Below are positions 1-7,890 of a DNA stretch of 64,000 nt, piece after piece (the stretch's first letter is position 1; each line of letters opens with the position of its first letter). The translations under genes were made by a program, and so were the position numbers. The notes below the pieces were generated by a model. That model made no database searches and was not told the DNA's origin. It saw only the letters and a program-made list of their open reading frames with translations. Origin of the DNA: Actinomadura sp. CNU-125. Lineage in GTDB: Bacteria; Actinomycetota; Actinomycetes; Streptosporangiales; Streptosporangiaceae. The stretch lies in the NCBI RefSeq assembly GCF_001942465.1, contig NZ_MKJY01000022.1:1-64000 (forward strand), given 5' to 3'.

Positions 1-377
1 GCGCCACAGGTCGAGGGCGCGGCGCAGGTCGTCGCCCGCCGTGCCGGGTCGCCGCCGCGGCGGGCCGCGGCGACGGCGCGCTCGAACTGGACGGCGTCCA
101 CCTCGCCCGGGTCGACGCCGAGCCGGTATCCGCCGGGGCCGTGCTCGACGACGTCCCGCCCGGCCGCGCCGCGCAGCCGGGAGACGAGCGCCTGCAGGGC
201 GTTGCCGCCGGGCGGGTCGCCGTCCCACAGGTCGTCGAGCAGCCGTGCCGCCGAGACCGGACGGCCCGCGTCGATCGCCAGCCGGACGAGCAGGGCGCGC
301 AGCCTCCGCCCGCCGACCTCGACGGGCCGCCCGGCGGTGTCCCGTACTTGCAGCGGGCCCAGGATGCCGATGCGCAC
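1..377 (-). CDS. SARP/AfsR-family transcriptional regulator, N-terminal part (runs off the window)
   Basis: Read leftward, this begins VRIGILGPLQVRD and continues with an OmpR-type winged-helix DNA-binding domain and the start of a bacterial transcriptional activation domain (around GYRLGVDPGEVDAVQFERAV), the order typical of SARP/AfsR pathway activators. The GTG at 375-377 has an AAGGGG ribosome site 5 nt upstream; an ATG at 396-398 is the alternative. Near position 45 the frame appears to slip by one base: beyond it, DDLRRALDLWR, expected in this family, is found in another frame. It is divergent from the VOC gene, with about 65 bp between. Target genes cannot be told from this fragment. 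Confidence 0.75.
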   Translation of the reverse strand, partial: MRIGILGPLQVRDTAGRPVEVGGRRLRALLVRLAIDAGRPVSAARLLDDLWDGDPPGGNALQALVSRLRGAAGRDVVEHGPGGYRLGVDPGEVDAVQFERAVAAARRGGDPARRATTCAAPSTCG

Positions 378-442
378 GAATCCCCTTTCCGTGGCCATTG
401 TCCCCGATGTGTGGGCGGTCCGGGCCGGGTAGGGGTCCGAGG

Positions 443-801
443 ATGAGACTCGCTTTCGTCCTGGACTGCGCGGATCCCGTGTCCCTCGCCGGCTTCTGGG
501 GGCCCGCCCTCGGTTACGAAGGCGGGGACCTGCACGGCCCGTACGTGACGCTGGCCGATCCGGACGGCCGGGGGCCGGAACTGCTGCTGCAGCGCGTCCC
601 GGAGCCGAAGTCCGGCAAGAACCGGATGCATCCGGACCTGCGGGTCGCCGACATGGACGCCGAGGTCGCTCGCGTGACGGGCCTGGGGCGCGCGTCGTCC
701 GGGGCCCGTTCATGGACGACGGCTGGCTCACCACGGTGCTGGCCGACCCGCAGGGCAACGAGTTCTGCCTGATCGTCCCGCCGAAGGCCGACGGGCGCTG
801 A
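443..801 (+). CDS. VOC (glyoxalase/bleomycin-resistance fold) family protein, apparent frameshift
   Basis: The product starts MRLAFVLDCADP and is a single-domain VOC protein of about 119 residues. Near 690 the frame slips: the normal ending (RVVRGPFMDDGWLTTVLADP, then QGNEFCLIV) lies one frame over, and one extra G in the run after CTG would restore it. A sequencing deletion is therefore likelier than a dead gene. Members of this family bind a metal or small ligand and include dioxygenases, isomerases and antibiotic-binding proteins; nothing here fixes the substrate. It is preceded by the divergent SARP gene and followed by a short gap before the release-factor-like gene. Confidence 0.7.
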
Positions 802-870
802 GCACCGTCACGGCGCCCCACGCGTCCCATTCTTTACGTTTGCCCCATATGGATCGGGTAGGGCGTATTC

Positions 871-1968
871 ATGGAGCTGTCATTCCTCAAAACGCTGTAC
901 CAGCACCCGGGCCCCTACGCATCGGTGTACGCCGATCTCACCCGGACCACCGAGGACGCCTCCAAGGCCGCCGAGCTGCGGTGGCGGGCGCTGCGCACCG
1001 AACTGGAGGAGCAGGACGCCCCCGCCGACACCCTCCGCGCGATCGAGGCCACCGTCGAGGAGGAGATGGCGCAGCGACGTTCCGAGGGGCTGGTGATCTT
1101 CGCGGCGGACGGGGAGGTCGTGCACGCCGAGCGGCTCCCCGGCCCGCCGCAGACGACGCAGGCCCGGCTCGCCCCGCTCCCCCACGTCCTCCCGTACCTC
1201 GCCGAACGCGGCGAACGGTTCCCGCACATGATCGTCGTCGTGGACCGCCGGGGCGGGGCGATCGACTGCGTCACCACCGACGGACGGCACACGCACGTCG
1301 ACGTCGACGGGGACGAGCAGTACCCGATCCGCAAGACGAAGGCCGGCGACTGGAACCAGTCCCGGTTCCAGCGCTCGTCCGAGAACGTCTGGAAGACGAA
1401 CGCGAAGAAGGTCGCCCAGGAGATCGACCGGGTCGCCGAGCGCTGCGGCGCGGAGGCCGTGGTGATCGCGGGCGACACCCGCGCCCGCACGGCCGTCCTG
1501 GAGGAGGTCTCCGAGGCCGTCCTGGAGCACGTCGTCGAACTCGATCGCAACACCGACGTCCGTGATCCCGAGCTGGAGGCGGAACTGAACCGGATCCTGA
1601 AGCTCAAGACGGCCGAGCGCGTGATGACCGTCGCCGAACGTTTCGACCGGGAGCTCGCCAACGGCCAGCGGGCCGTGTCCGGCATCCCCGCGATCGTCGA
1701 GGCCGTCCGCCAGGGCCAGGTCGAGACCCTGCTGGTGGACGAGGACCCCGACTCCCACGACCGCCTGTGGTTCGGTCCCGACCCGATGCAGCTCGCGTCG
1801 TCCCCCGAGGAGCTCCGCACGGAGTTCGGCGTCACGGACGTCCGCGAGGACCGCGCGGACGCCGCGCTCGTCCGCGCCGTGGCCGCCACCGACGGCGAAC
1901 TGGTGGTGCTCCCGTCCAACGGCGGCGACCACCACGAGATGGGCGCCGTCCTGCGCTACACGGCCTGA
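871..1968 (+). CDS. Vms1/Ankzf1-like (bacterial aeRF1 family) protein
   Basis: This 365-residue cytosolic protein matches the bacterial branch of the archaeo-eukaryotic release factor superfamily, often called baeRF or the Rv2629 family. The segment GDWNQSRFQR near residue 156 corresponds to the catalytic GGQ-like loop, with the glutamine kept, and is followed by a basic helix (ENVWKTNAKKVAQEIDR). The C-terminal part looks like the eL30-like domain of release factors (GQVETLLVDED near residue 285). Relatives cleave peptidyl-tRNA or rescue stalled ribosomes; in mycobacteria Rv2629 is stress-induced. The gene stands alone, with a strong terminator just downstream, and is followed by a tRNA-Ala on the other strand. 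The role is inferred from family only. Confidence 0.8.
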   Translation: MELSFLKTLYQHPGPYASVYADLTRTTEDASKAAELRWRALRTELEEQDAPADTLRAIEATVEEEMAQRRSEGLVIFAADGEVVHAERLPGPPQTTQARLAPLPHVLPYLAERGERFPHMIVVVDRRGGAIDCVTTDGRHTHVDVDGDEQYPIRKTKAGDWNQSRFQRSSENVWKTNAKKVAQEIDRVAERCGAEAVVIAGDTRARTAVLEEVSEAVLEHVVELDRNTDVRDPELEAELNRILKLKTAERVMTVAERFDRELANGQRAVSGIPAIVEAVRQGQVETLLVDEDPDSHDRLWFGPDPMQLASSPEELRTEFGVTDVREDRADAALVRAVAATDGELVVLPSNGGDHHEMGAVLRYTA

Positions 1969-1977
1969 CGAACGTCG

Positions 1978-2010
1978 AAGGGGTTGAAGGCCCTGGGCCT
2001 TCAACCCCTT
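1978..2010. terminator. Bidirectional hairpin terminator
   Basis: A perfect 15-bp stem (AAGGGGTTGAAGGCC) with a CTG loop lies between the stop of the Vms1-like gene and the 3' end of the oppositely oriented tRNA-Ala. It can end transcription from both sides. Confidence 0.85.
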
Positions 2011-2018
2011 GTCCCGGG

Positions 2019-2091
2019 TGGAGCTATGGGGATTCGAACCCCAGACCTCCTCCATGCCATGGAGGCGCGCTACCAACTGCGCCATAGCCCC
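2019..2091 (-). tRNA. tRNA-Ala (anticodon GGC)
   Basis: On the minus strand this reads as a complete 73-nt cloverleaf: acceptor GGGGCTA paired with TAGCTCC plus discriminator A, D-arm GCGCAGTTGGTAGCGC, anticodon stem-loop CTCCATGGCATGGAG with anticodon GGC, and T-arm GGTTCGAATCC. The 3' CCA is not encoded. A broken copy of its 3' half lies at 3978-4013 in the same orientation. A terminator hairpin follows the 3' end. Confidence 0.96.
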
Positions 2092-2151
2092 TCGGTGCAG
2101 TGAAGAGCCTAGTGCACCGAGGGGACCACTTCGAACTGGGCCGCGCCACGG

Positions 2152-2700
2152 TCAGCTGACGGGCTCGCCCGCGTCGGTCTTACCCGCCTCGGCGGTGTCG
2201 TTGCTGTTGCTGTAGGAGTGCCACTCGCCGTTGTGGAGGGTCGGGATCCAGACGGTGAGCCCCGCGGGCCACTCCGCGGGCAGGCCGAGCAGCTGCTCCT
2301 GGTGCTCCGCCACGTCGTGGGTCTTGGTGTTGGCCTCGGTGGGCTTCCCTGCGGCCGGCGGCGTGTAGTCCTCGGGCATCTGGAGCAGGGCTTCCCCCTC
2401 GGACGCGGTCGGCGGCACCTCGCTCGCGGCCGGTTCGACCGGCGGCTGCTCGGTCGGCGCCTCGGCCGGCTCCTGCCCGGTGACGACCGTGCACAGCGTC
2501 TTGGCGAGCTCGGGCCGCCCGGGCAGCAGCTTGATCTGCTCCAGGATGCTGAGCGACCGTTCGCATTTCTCGTCCTTTTGCACCTGCACCGCGACCGGCG
2601 CCAGGTACTGCGCATGTGCCGCCGTGGGCAACGCCACCGCCACGGCCGACGCGGCCACGAGAGCGGACAGTGCCGCCGTTACGGTGATACGAGCTGTCAT
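2152..2700 (-). CDS. Small secreted protein of unknown function
   Basis: This 182-residue protein has a clear N-terminal signal peptide (MTARITVTAALSALVAAS, cleavage probably after AAHA). The mature part has two cysteines (near residues 46 and 70) in a short helical stretch, then a long Pro/Glu/Ala-rich low-complexity region and a C-terminal segment containing WPAGLTVWIPTLHNGEW. I do not recognise a named family. The ATG has a GAGGGG site about 9 nt upstream. It is divergent from the peptidoglycan-binding protein gene across an AT-richer 400-bp region, and both products appear to be exported. Confidence 0.65.
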   Translation of the reverse strand: MTARITVTAALSALVAASAVAVALPTAAHAQYLAPVAVQVQKDEKCERSLSILEQIKLLPGRPELAKTLCTVVTGQEPAEAPTEQPPVEPAASEVPPTASEGEALLQMPEDYTPPAAGKPTEANTKTHDVAEHQEQLLGLPAEWPAGLTVWIPTLHNGEWHSYSNSNDTAEAGKTDAGEPVS

Positions 2701-3101
2701 TGGGGCTACCCCTCATCTCGATCGACATCGCCAACGACGACTGTTCCCTCATGATCAACTCGGTGAAGCGCGAGCAGAGCAAAGGCGGCCATGTCGATGA
2801 TCAATCTTTTGCCTCCGCATTCGACACCTCCACCATCGCCACCCCCGCCACACACGGCCGTCCGGACCAGCCAAAACACGACCGAAGGCGACAAGCCCCC
2901 ATATACGGCGACCGCCGAAATCGATCACCGCGTACACAACTCAAGTTCCATTCTCGGCAAAACTTAATGATCTATGTAAACCCGAACACCTTCCCGATCG
3001 TCGGGTTTCTCTACGCGAATTTACGTGGCACTTCGAACCATTGGCCGGACTTTCGCGTCAGACTCGATTGTCAGGATCAAACCGATGAACGGGGGGTTCA
3101 T
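2701..3101. other. 400-bp intergenic region, noticeably AT-richer than its surroundings
   Basis: This separates two divergent genes for secreted proteins. Its A/T content is clearly above the neighbouring coding DNA, especially around 2930-3060. No conserved coding frame, RNA gene or repeat is evident; it most likely holds both promoters, though I cannot assign -35/-10 boxes with confidence. Confidence 0.5.
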
Positions 3102-3703
3102 ATGAAGATCCTGCTCCGCACGGTGTGCGTGCTGGCCGCCGCCGCTCTGACGGCGTTCGCCGGCATGGGCGCGGCGTCCGCCGACGGCCCGGACACCGAG
3201 CCGCAGGTGGCGAAGGCCATCGAGCTCCAGGAGTACGTGGAGTACGACGTAGGCGCCGAGAACTACCGCATCGCCTTCGTCCGCTGCTTCCTCACGGGGC
3301 TGAGCAACGACGTCGCGTCGTACGACAACTGCAACCCGACGCGCCCGACGGCGACGTCTACCTGCAGGACATGGTCAACGCGGTCCACCAGTACAAGGCC
3401 CACCACTTCCTGGAGCAGACCGATCCCATCACGACCGAGATGTGGGAAGAGATGCGCCGGAACGTCGGCGAGGTCGGCCAGGGCAACGGCAACGTCGCCT
3501 TCGTCAAGGGCATCCAGCACACGATGAACGTGCTCCAGCACGCGAACATCGACGTGGACGGCATCTACGGCGCCCGCACCGAGGCCGCGGTGCGTGACTT
3601 CCAGCAGCGGAAGGGCATCGACGCCGACGGCATCTTCGGCTGGTACACGTTCCGCGCCGCGTTCGCCCAGGGCGCCGAGGCGAGGAGCACGCCGGGCCTC
3701 TAG
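3102..3703 (+). CDS. Secreted peptidoglycan-binding-domain protein, apparent frameshift
   Basis: The product starts MKILLRTVCVLAAAAL, a signal peptide ending near ASA. The C-terminal 60 residues form a PG_binding_1 domain (VDGIYGARTEAAVRDFQQRK, then a repeat-like VDADGIFGWYTF variant), which binds cell-wall peptidoglycan. Around 3345 the frame slips by one base: before it the frame ends ...YDNCNP, after it continues as DGDVYLQDMVNAVHQYKA. A one-base insertion restores a 200-residue protein. No catalytic domain is seen, so a wall-anchored or wall-sensing protein is likelier than a hydrolase. A terminator follows the stop. Confidence 0.75.
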
Positions 3704-3727
3704 AGAATCATCTAACCCCGCGCACCG

Positions 3728-3762
3728 AGGGCCGCCCCGCTTCCGCGCCACGGGGCGGCCCT
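3728..3762 (+). terminator. Hairpin terminator after the peptidoglycan-binding gene
   Basis: A 12-bp stem (AGGGCCGCCCCG) with an 11-nt loop is followed by a short CTT tail, 25 bp beyond the stop codon. Confidence 0.8.
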
Positions 3763-6350
3763 TACCCGATACTCCCCAAGGCACCCACCCCAGCCATCAC
3801 CCCAGCCGAAGCGGACCGAAACCACTGCGATTGCAAGCGAAGCCAGATTCGAGCGAAGCGAGAATCTGATCGCGCAGCGAGCCCCTGGGCGAGTCGAAGC
3901 GATGCAGCAATCGCACGCGGCGAAGGCCGCTCAAGGCCCCCTGGGGGCCTTGAGCGGCCTTCGCCGCAATAAACTCGTGGAGCTGATGGGGATTCCGAAC
4001 CCCAGACCTCCTCGGCGCGGTCGCGGAAGACGCCGCGCGCCCAGCGGGCGGGCCGGTCGCCGTCCGGCGGCAGCGGGCCGAACTCGCGGATCTCGGCGAG
4101 CCGCTGCGGCGTCGGATCCAGCCCGCACAGTCGCAGCGCCGTCTCCGCCTCCCGCGTCTCGTTCAGCTTGAGCACCAGGACCCGGCTGAGGTAGGACTCC
4201 AGGTCCTTCGTGACGACGTCGGCGATCCGCTGCGTGAGGAACACCGGCAGGATGTTCAGCGACCGGCCCTCCCGGGAGATGCGCTGCAGCGAGGCCAGGC
4301 CCTCGGCCTGCGACAGAAAGGTCCACGCCTCGTCCACGATCAGCACCCCGGACCGGTTCGCGATGAGGATCTCCAGGGACGCCCGGATCACCAGCCGGAC
4401 GGCCGCCAGCGCGATCCGCTCCGTCACCGAGTACTCGTTCGGCGCCTTCCCCTCGGGCAACCCGAGGTCGCGGTCGAAGTCGACGAGCGTCAGCCGCTGC
4501 CGGACGTCCAGGCGGGGCAGCGGCTCGCGCGCGATGCCGAGGGAGAACATGGAGGACGCCTCCATCTGCTGCTCCACCAGGCCGCGCAGCCGATCCGCCT
4601 CCTCGCCCGGGACGAACCGCAGCGCGTCCCACACGCAACGTGCGCCGTTGAGGGCACCGCGTTTCAGCCCCGAGCCGAGCGCGAGCCGCTCCGGAAGCGT
4701 CAGGCCATCCCGGGAGTCGTCCAACGCGGACAGGATGTGCACATTGGCGATCTCCGCGGCGATGGCGGGCGGCGCGTACCGGAACGGGTCGAACGCGCCC
4801 GGCGCGTCCTCCAGCGCCGACATGGACACCCGCCCGCTCGGCACGCCGAGGTCCGCGGCGTAGTCCACCATCCCGTACAGCGAGTCGCCGCCCTTCGGGT
4901 TGACGAAGATCACCGGAAGATCGTTGAGGGCGGACTGGACCGCCACGGACTGGGCGAAGAACGTCTTGCCGCTGCCCGGATCACCGAAGATCCCGAAGAC
5001 GGGCGGCAGGTTCCGGCGCGGCGCCCCGAGCGGGTCGACGAAGAACGGAGTGCCGTCGGGGTCGATGAGCCCGCCGAAGACCCCGGTGTCGTCACCGAGC
5101 CGGGAGAACGACTGGAGCCCCGCGTGCGAGACCATCGGCACGTTCACGTCCTGGAGGAAAGGATTGACCCGCACGGAGGAACACGGCAGCGTCTCCTCCA
5201 GCGCCTGGATCTGCCGGTGCTCCAGGGGCTTCATCTGGATCCCGTACTGCTCGGAGAGGAAGTCCAGGTAGGTCTGGGCGGAGTCGGTGACCTCCCGCGC
5301 CATGACCAGGCTGCAGTGGGCGAGCATGGGCTGCCGGGAGCCCGCCAGGTAGTCCTCGACCTCCTTGGCCTGCCGGTAGGTCTCGGACAGCTCCACCTTC
5401 TCCAGGTCCTGCGTCTTCCGCTCCTCCTCCATGTTCGCCATGATCCGGCGCTGCGCCCGGCGGGCCCGCGACCGTGTCAGGTTCGGCGGCTCCAGCTCGG
5501 CGCGGACGGACACGACGTGCGGGGCGTCCCCGGGATGGCTGACCGCCTCCAGCGCCCACTGGGCGTGCGGCGCCGGCATGACCGGACGGTCGAAGCGCAT
5601 GACCGCGGCCATCTCCAGCTCCCCGACGCCGCTCACCGACAACCGGGCGGGCAGTTCCTCGATCACCGCGTCCGGGCCGCGCCCGAGGTTGTACCAGGAC
5701 TCCAGCCGGTCGAGTTCGTGCCGGGTCGGCGGCCGCGCGTCGCACCGGTCGAGGATGCCCGTGACGAGTTCCCGGTCGCGCTCGTACGGCGCCAGGTCCG
5801 GGACGTCCTCGCTGATCGACTCCCGGACCGCCTCGGTCAGCGACCGGACGAACGACAGCCCGCCGCCCCCGCCCCGCCGTCCCGCCCTGGACGCCTGGTC
5901 CCGCAGCGACGACCGCAGCTGCACGCCCACGAACAGCACCCGGTTGGGCGCCAGGAACCCGAAGGCGCCCGCCTGGTAGTCGCGCAGCGCCCCGCTGTTC
6001 TCGCGCGGCGGCGTGACCAGGTCGTCCCAGGTGATCGACACCAGGTGGATCCGCCGGTTGCCGGACAGCGGCGCCAACCCGCCCACCGGCCGCCGCGACG
6101 TCCCGCCGAGGTCGCCGAGCAGCCGTTCGAGCGGCGCCGCCAGCGAGAGCTGCCGCTCCGGGTCCTCCCACTTCATCGGCGCCAGCCGCACGGTGCGGTA
6201 CGTCCACACCTCGCCGTTGTGCCCGACGTAGACGCCGTCGGCGGTGCGCCACGCGTAGGGGGTCGTCCACATCGTGGCGGTGTCGGCCTCGGACCGGCCC
6301 GCGCGGCTCGTCCCCGTGAGCCGTCCGAACGTCGCCCTCAGGTTCGCCAT
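3762..6350 (-). CDS. VirB4/TraC-like conjugative-transfer ATPase with a chimeric 3' end
   Basis: This long protein has the two landmarks of VirB4-type ATPases: Walker A GDPGSGKTFF near residue 455, and Walker B VLIVDEAWTF near residue 668, followed by the family's conserved SREGRS and FLTQR stretches. Such proteins energise DNA or protein export in type IV secretion. The ATG at 6350 has GGGAG 9 nt upstream; the frame is open further upstream. True VirB4 sequence ends at about 4014 (RWARGVFRDRAEE). The last 80 or so codons translate the broken tRNA-Ala, its terminator and flanking DNA, so the native C-terminus is lost. The gene is divergent from the CpaE-like gene. No other conjugation genes were recognised. 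Confidence 0.8.
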   Translation of the reverse strand: MANLRATFGRLTGTSRAGRSEADTATMWTTPYAWRTADGVYVGHNGEVWTYRTVRLAPMKWEDPERQLSLAAPLERLLGDLGGTSRRPVGGLAPLSGNRRIHLVSITWDDLVTPPRENSGALRDYQAGAFGFLAPNRVLFVGVQLRSSLRDQASRAGRRGGGGGLSFVRSLTEAVRESISEDVPDLAPYERDRELVTGILDRCDARPPTRHELDRLESWYNLGRGPDAVIEELPARLSVSGVGELEMAAVMRFDRPVMPAPHAQWALEAVSHPGDAPHVVSVRAELEPPNLTRSRARRAQRRIMANMEEERKTQDLEKVELSETYRQAKEVEDYLAGSRQPMLAHCSLVMAREVTDSAQTYLDFLSEQYGIQMKPLEHRQIQALEETLPCSSVRVNPFLQDVNVPMVSHAGLQSFSRLGDDTGVFGGLIDPDGTPFFVDPLGAPRRNLPPVFGIFGDPGSGKTFFAQSVAVQSALNDLPVIFVNPKGGDSLYGMVDYAADLGVPSGRVSMSALEDAPGAFDPFRYAPPAIAAEIANVHILSALDDSRDGLTLPERLALGSGLKRGALNGARCVWDALRFVPGEEADRLRGLVEQQMEASSMFSLGIAREPLPRLDVRQRLTLVDFDRDLGLPEGKAPNEYSVTERIALAAVRLVIRASLEILIANRSGVLIVDEAWTFLSQAEGLASLQRISREGRSLNILPVFLTQRIADVVTKDLESYLSRVLVLKLNETREAETALRLCGLDPTPQRLAEIREFGPLPPDGDRPARWARGVFRDRAEEVWGSESPSAPRVYCGEGRSRPPGGLERPSPRAIAASLRLAQGLAARSDSRFARIWLRLQSQWFRSASAGVMAGVGALGSIG
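3917..3967. terminator. Large 24-bp hairpin beside the broken tRNA-Ala
   Basis: A perfect 24-bp stem beginning GCGGCGAAGGCCGCTC with a CTG loop. It sits just past the 3' end of the tRNA-Ala fragment, exactly as the 1978-2010 hairpin sits past the intact tRNA. I infer that it was the terminator of a second tRNA-Ala gene. Confidence 0.75.
3978..4013 (-). repeat. Decayed 3' half of a tRNA-Ala gene; probable attachment-site scar
   Basis: These 36 nt match the intact tRNA-Ala from the anticodon stem to the discriminator base (2019-2052), with two single-base insertions as the only differences. The 5' half is missing: at 4013 the sequence passes directly into the 3' coding end of the VirB4-like gene. 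The outer side keeps a terminator hairpin like that of a real tRNA locus. This is the expected look of the distal attachment site of an element integrated into a tRNA-Ala gene, with the element extending to the right. No integrase and no intact tRNA-Ala partner were seen to the right in this window. Confidence 0.7.
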
Positions 6351-6499
6351 GCGCGTCATCTCCCAGGTTGCGTCGGCTCTCGGGGAGACAGTCCGGCATT
6401 CGGTGCTGGCGGCAGCCGCGGTTGTCCGCACAGTCGAACTCGGAGGGTCCGGTCGGCCGTGCCGGCCGGCCGGCGATCAGAGCGCTGAGGGACTGTGTG

Positions 6500-7849
6500 A
6501 TGGCAAACGTGCCGAACCTCGTGGTGGCGGGGGATCCGGACGTCGCGCGGAAGCTGCGGGAGACCGGCCGGTTCCCCGTGGTGTTCGACGCCGCCTCCGC
6601 CACGGAGCTCCGCGACCTGTCCAAGAGCGGACGAGTGGGCGCACCGGCCGCGTTCATGTTCGCCCCCGGGTTCACCGAGGACGTTCCGGGCGCCGGGGTC
6701 TCCGTCCTCGCCAACGGGCTCGCGGGCGGCGGGTTCACGGTGCTGGTGCACGCGTTCTTCGCCGAGCGCGGCGATGCGTTCGACGCCCGGGTGCGGGTGA
6801 CCGGGCGGCGACTGCGGCTGTCGGAGCTGCTCGCGGTGTTCGGCGTCCCGGAGCGCCCGTCCGGACCCTCGGCGGCGCGACGCCGCACCCGCGCGCCCGG
6901 GGTGCCGGCGAGCCGTCCGGCCGTTTCACCGAACGGATGGCCGGGCCCGCGGCCCGAGTCCGGTCCCGCGGCGCTCGCCGCGGCGGCGCCGGCACCCGCG
7001 CGCGGCCGGGTCGTCGCCGTCGCCTCCGCCAAGGGCGGCGTGGGCAAGACCAGCACGACCGTGAACCTGTCGGTCCTCGCGGCCAAGCACCTCCGGGCGT
7101 CCGGCCGGCCCGGGTCGGTGGCGCTCGTGGACACCAACTTCCAGCAGGCCGACGTCGCCCGCTACCTGAACCTGGAGTCCCCGACGATCCTGGACCTGCT
7201 CCGAGACACCGGGACGCTCTCCCCGTCCACCGTCCGCAACCACCTCGCGCAGCTCCCCGAGGTCGGCCTGTACGCGCTGCTCGGACCGCCGGACGCCGTC
7301 AATGCCGACCCGGCGCTGATCAACTCCGCCCTGTACAAGCGGGTGCTCGCGGTGCTGCGGCAGGAGTTCGGCCTCGTGTTCATCGATACGCCCGTCGCCG
7401 AGCTCTACCACACGACGTTCACCGACCTGGTCCTGCCCGAGGCCGACGCGATCCTCGTCCTGGTCGAGCCCGACCGGGTGACGCTGGAGGCCGCCCGCTC
7501 CTGGCTGAAGGCCATCACCATGCCGCGGCACTTCCACGGCGGCGGCGTCGACCCGGAAAAGGTGTCGCTGGTCCTCAACCGGGCGCGCGCCGACGTCGAG
7601 TGCGGTCCGGAGGACGTCATGGACCTGATGCCCGGCTGGCGGTTCGTCGGGATGATCCCGGAGGACCGGGCATGGACGCGGGCCGTCAACAACCGCCGGG
7701 TGAACGCGCTGCGCGCCGACCCGGAACTGGACGCCGCGCTCCGCGAGATCCTGCGGGCCGTCACCGCCGACCCGGTGTTCGACGACGCCGCGTCCGCGCC
7801 GCCCGCGAACGGCCGGGGCGGCCGCGTGCGCAGGCTGCTCGGCCGGTGA
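6500..7849 (+). CDS. CpaE/MinD-ParA-like P-loop ATPase
   Basis: A 449-residue protein. The N-terminal 130 residues resemble the degenerate receiver-like domain of CpaE. A Pro/Arg/Ala-rich linker follows, then a deviant-Walker ATPase domain (ASAKGGVGKTST near residue 176 with the signature lysine, and VFIDTPVAEL near 295). CpaE-type proteins localise pili or secretion machines. The ATG at 6500 has GAGGG upstream. The next gene, 41 bp downstream, encodes a VirB11/CpaF-like protein, so the pair resembles the cytoplasmic part of a Tad pilus or type IV secretion locus, but no pilin, TadB/C or membrane channel gene is present. Confidence 0.8.
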   Translation: MANVPNLVVAGDPDVARKLRETGRFPVVFDAASATELRDLSKSGRVGAPAAFMFAPGFTEDVPGAGVSVLANGLAGGGFTVLVHAFFAERGDAFDARVRVTGRRLRLSELLAVFGVPERPSGPSAARRRTRAPGVPASRPAVSPNGWPGPRPESGPAALAAAAPAPARGRVVAVASAKGGVGKTSTTVNLSVLAAKHLRASGRPGSVALVDTNFQQADVARYLNLESPTILDLLRDTGTLSPSTVRNHLAQLPEVGLYALLGPPDAVNADPALINSALYKRVLAVLRQEFGLVFIDTPVAELYHTTFTDLVLPEADAILVLVEPDRVTLEAARSWLKAITMPRHFHGGGVDPEKVSLVLNRARADVECGPEDVMDLMPGWRFVGMIPEDRAWTRAVNNRRVNALRADPELDAALREILRAVTADPVFDDAASAPPANGRGGRVRRLLGR

Positions 7850-7890
7850 ACGGCGCCCGGCCACACCTCCCACGGAAGGAAGGAACCACC

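Noticed and set aside
3978-4013. A functional second tRNA
   Set aside because: Only the 3' half is present and the T-loop has an extra base, so no cloverleaf can form.
4737-6488. Long rightward open frame of 583 codons
   Set aside because: It is antisense to the VirB4-like gene and is composed of the Arg/Gly/Val-rich residues typical of shadows in high-GC DNA; no motif and no ribosome site.
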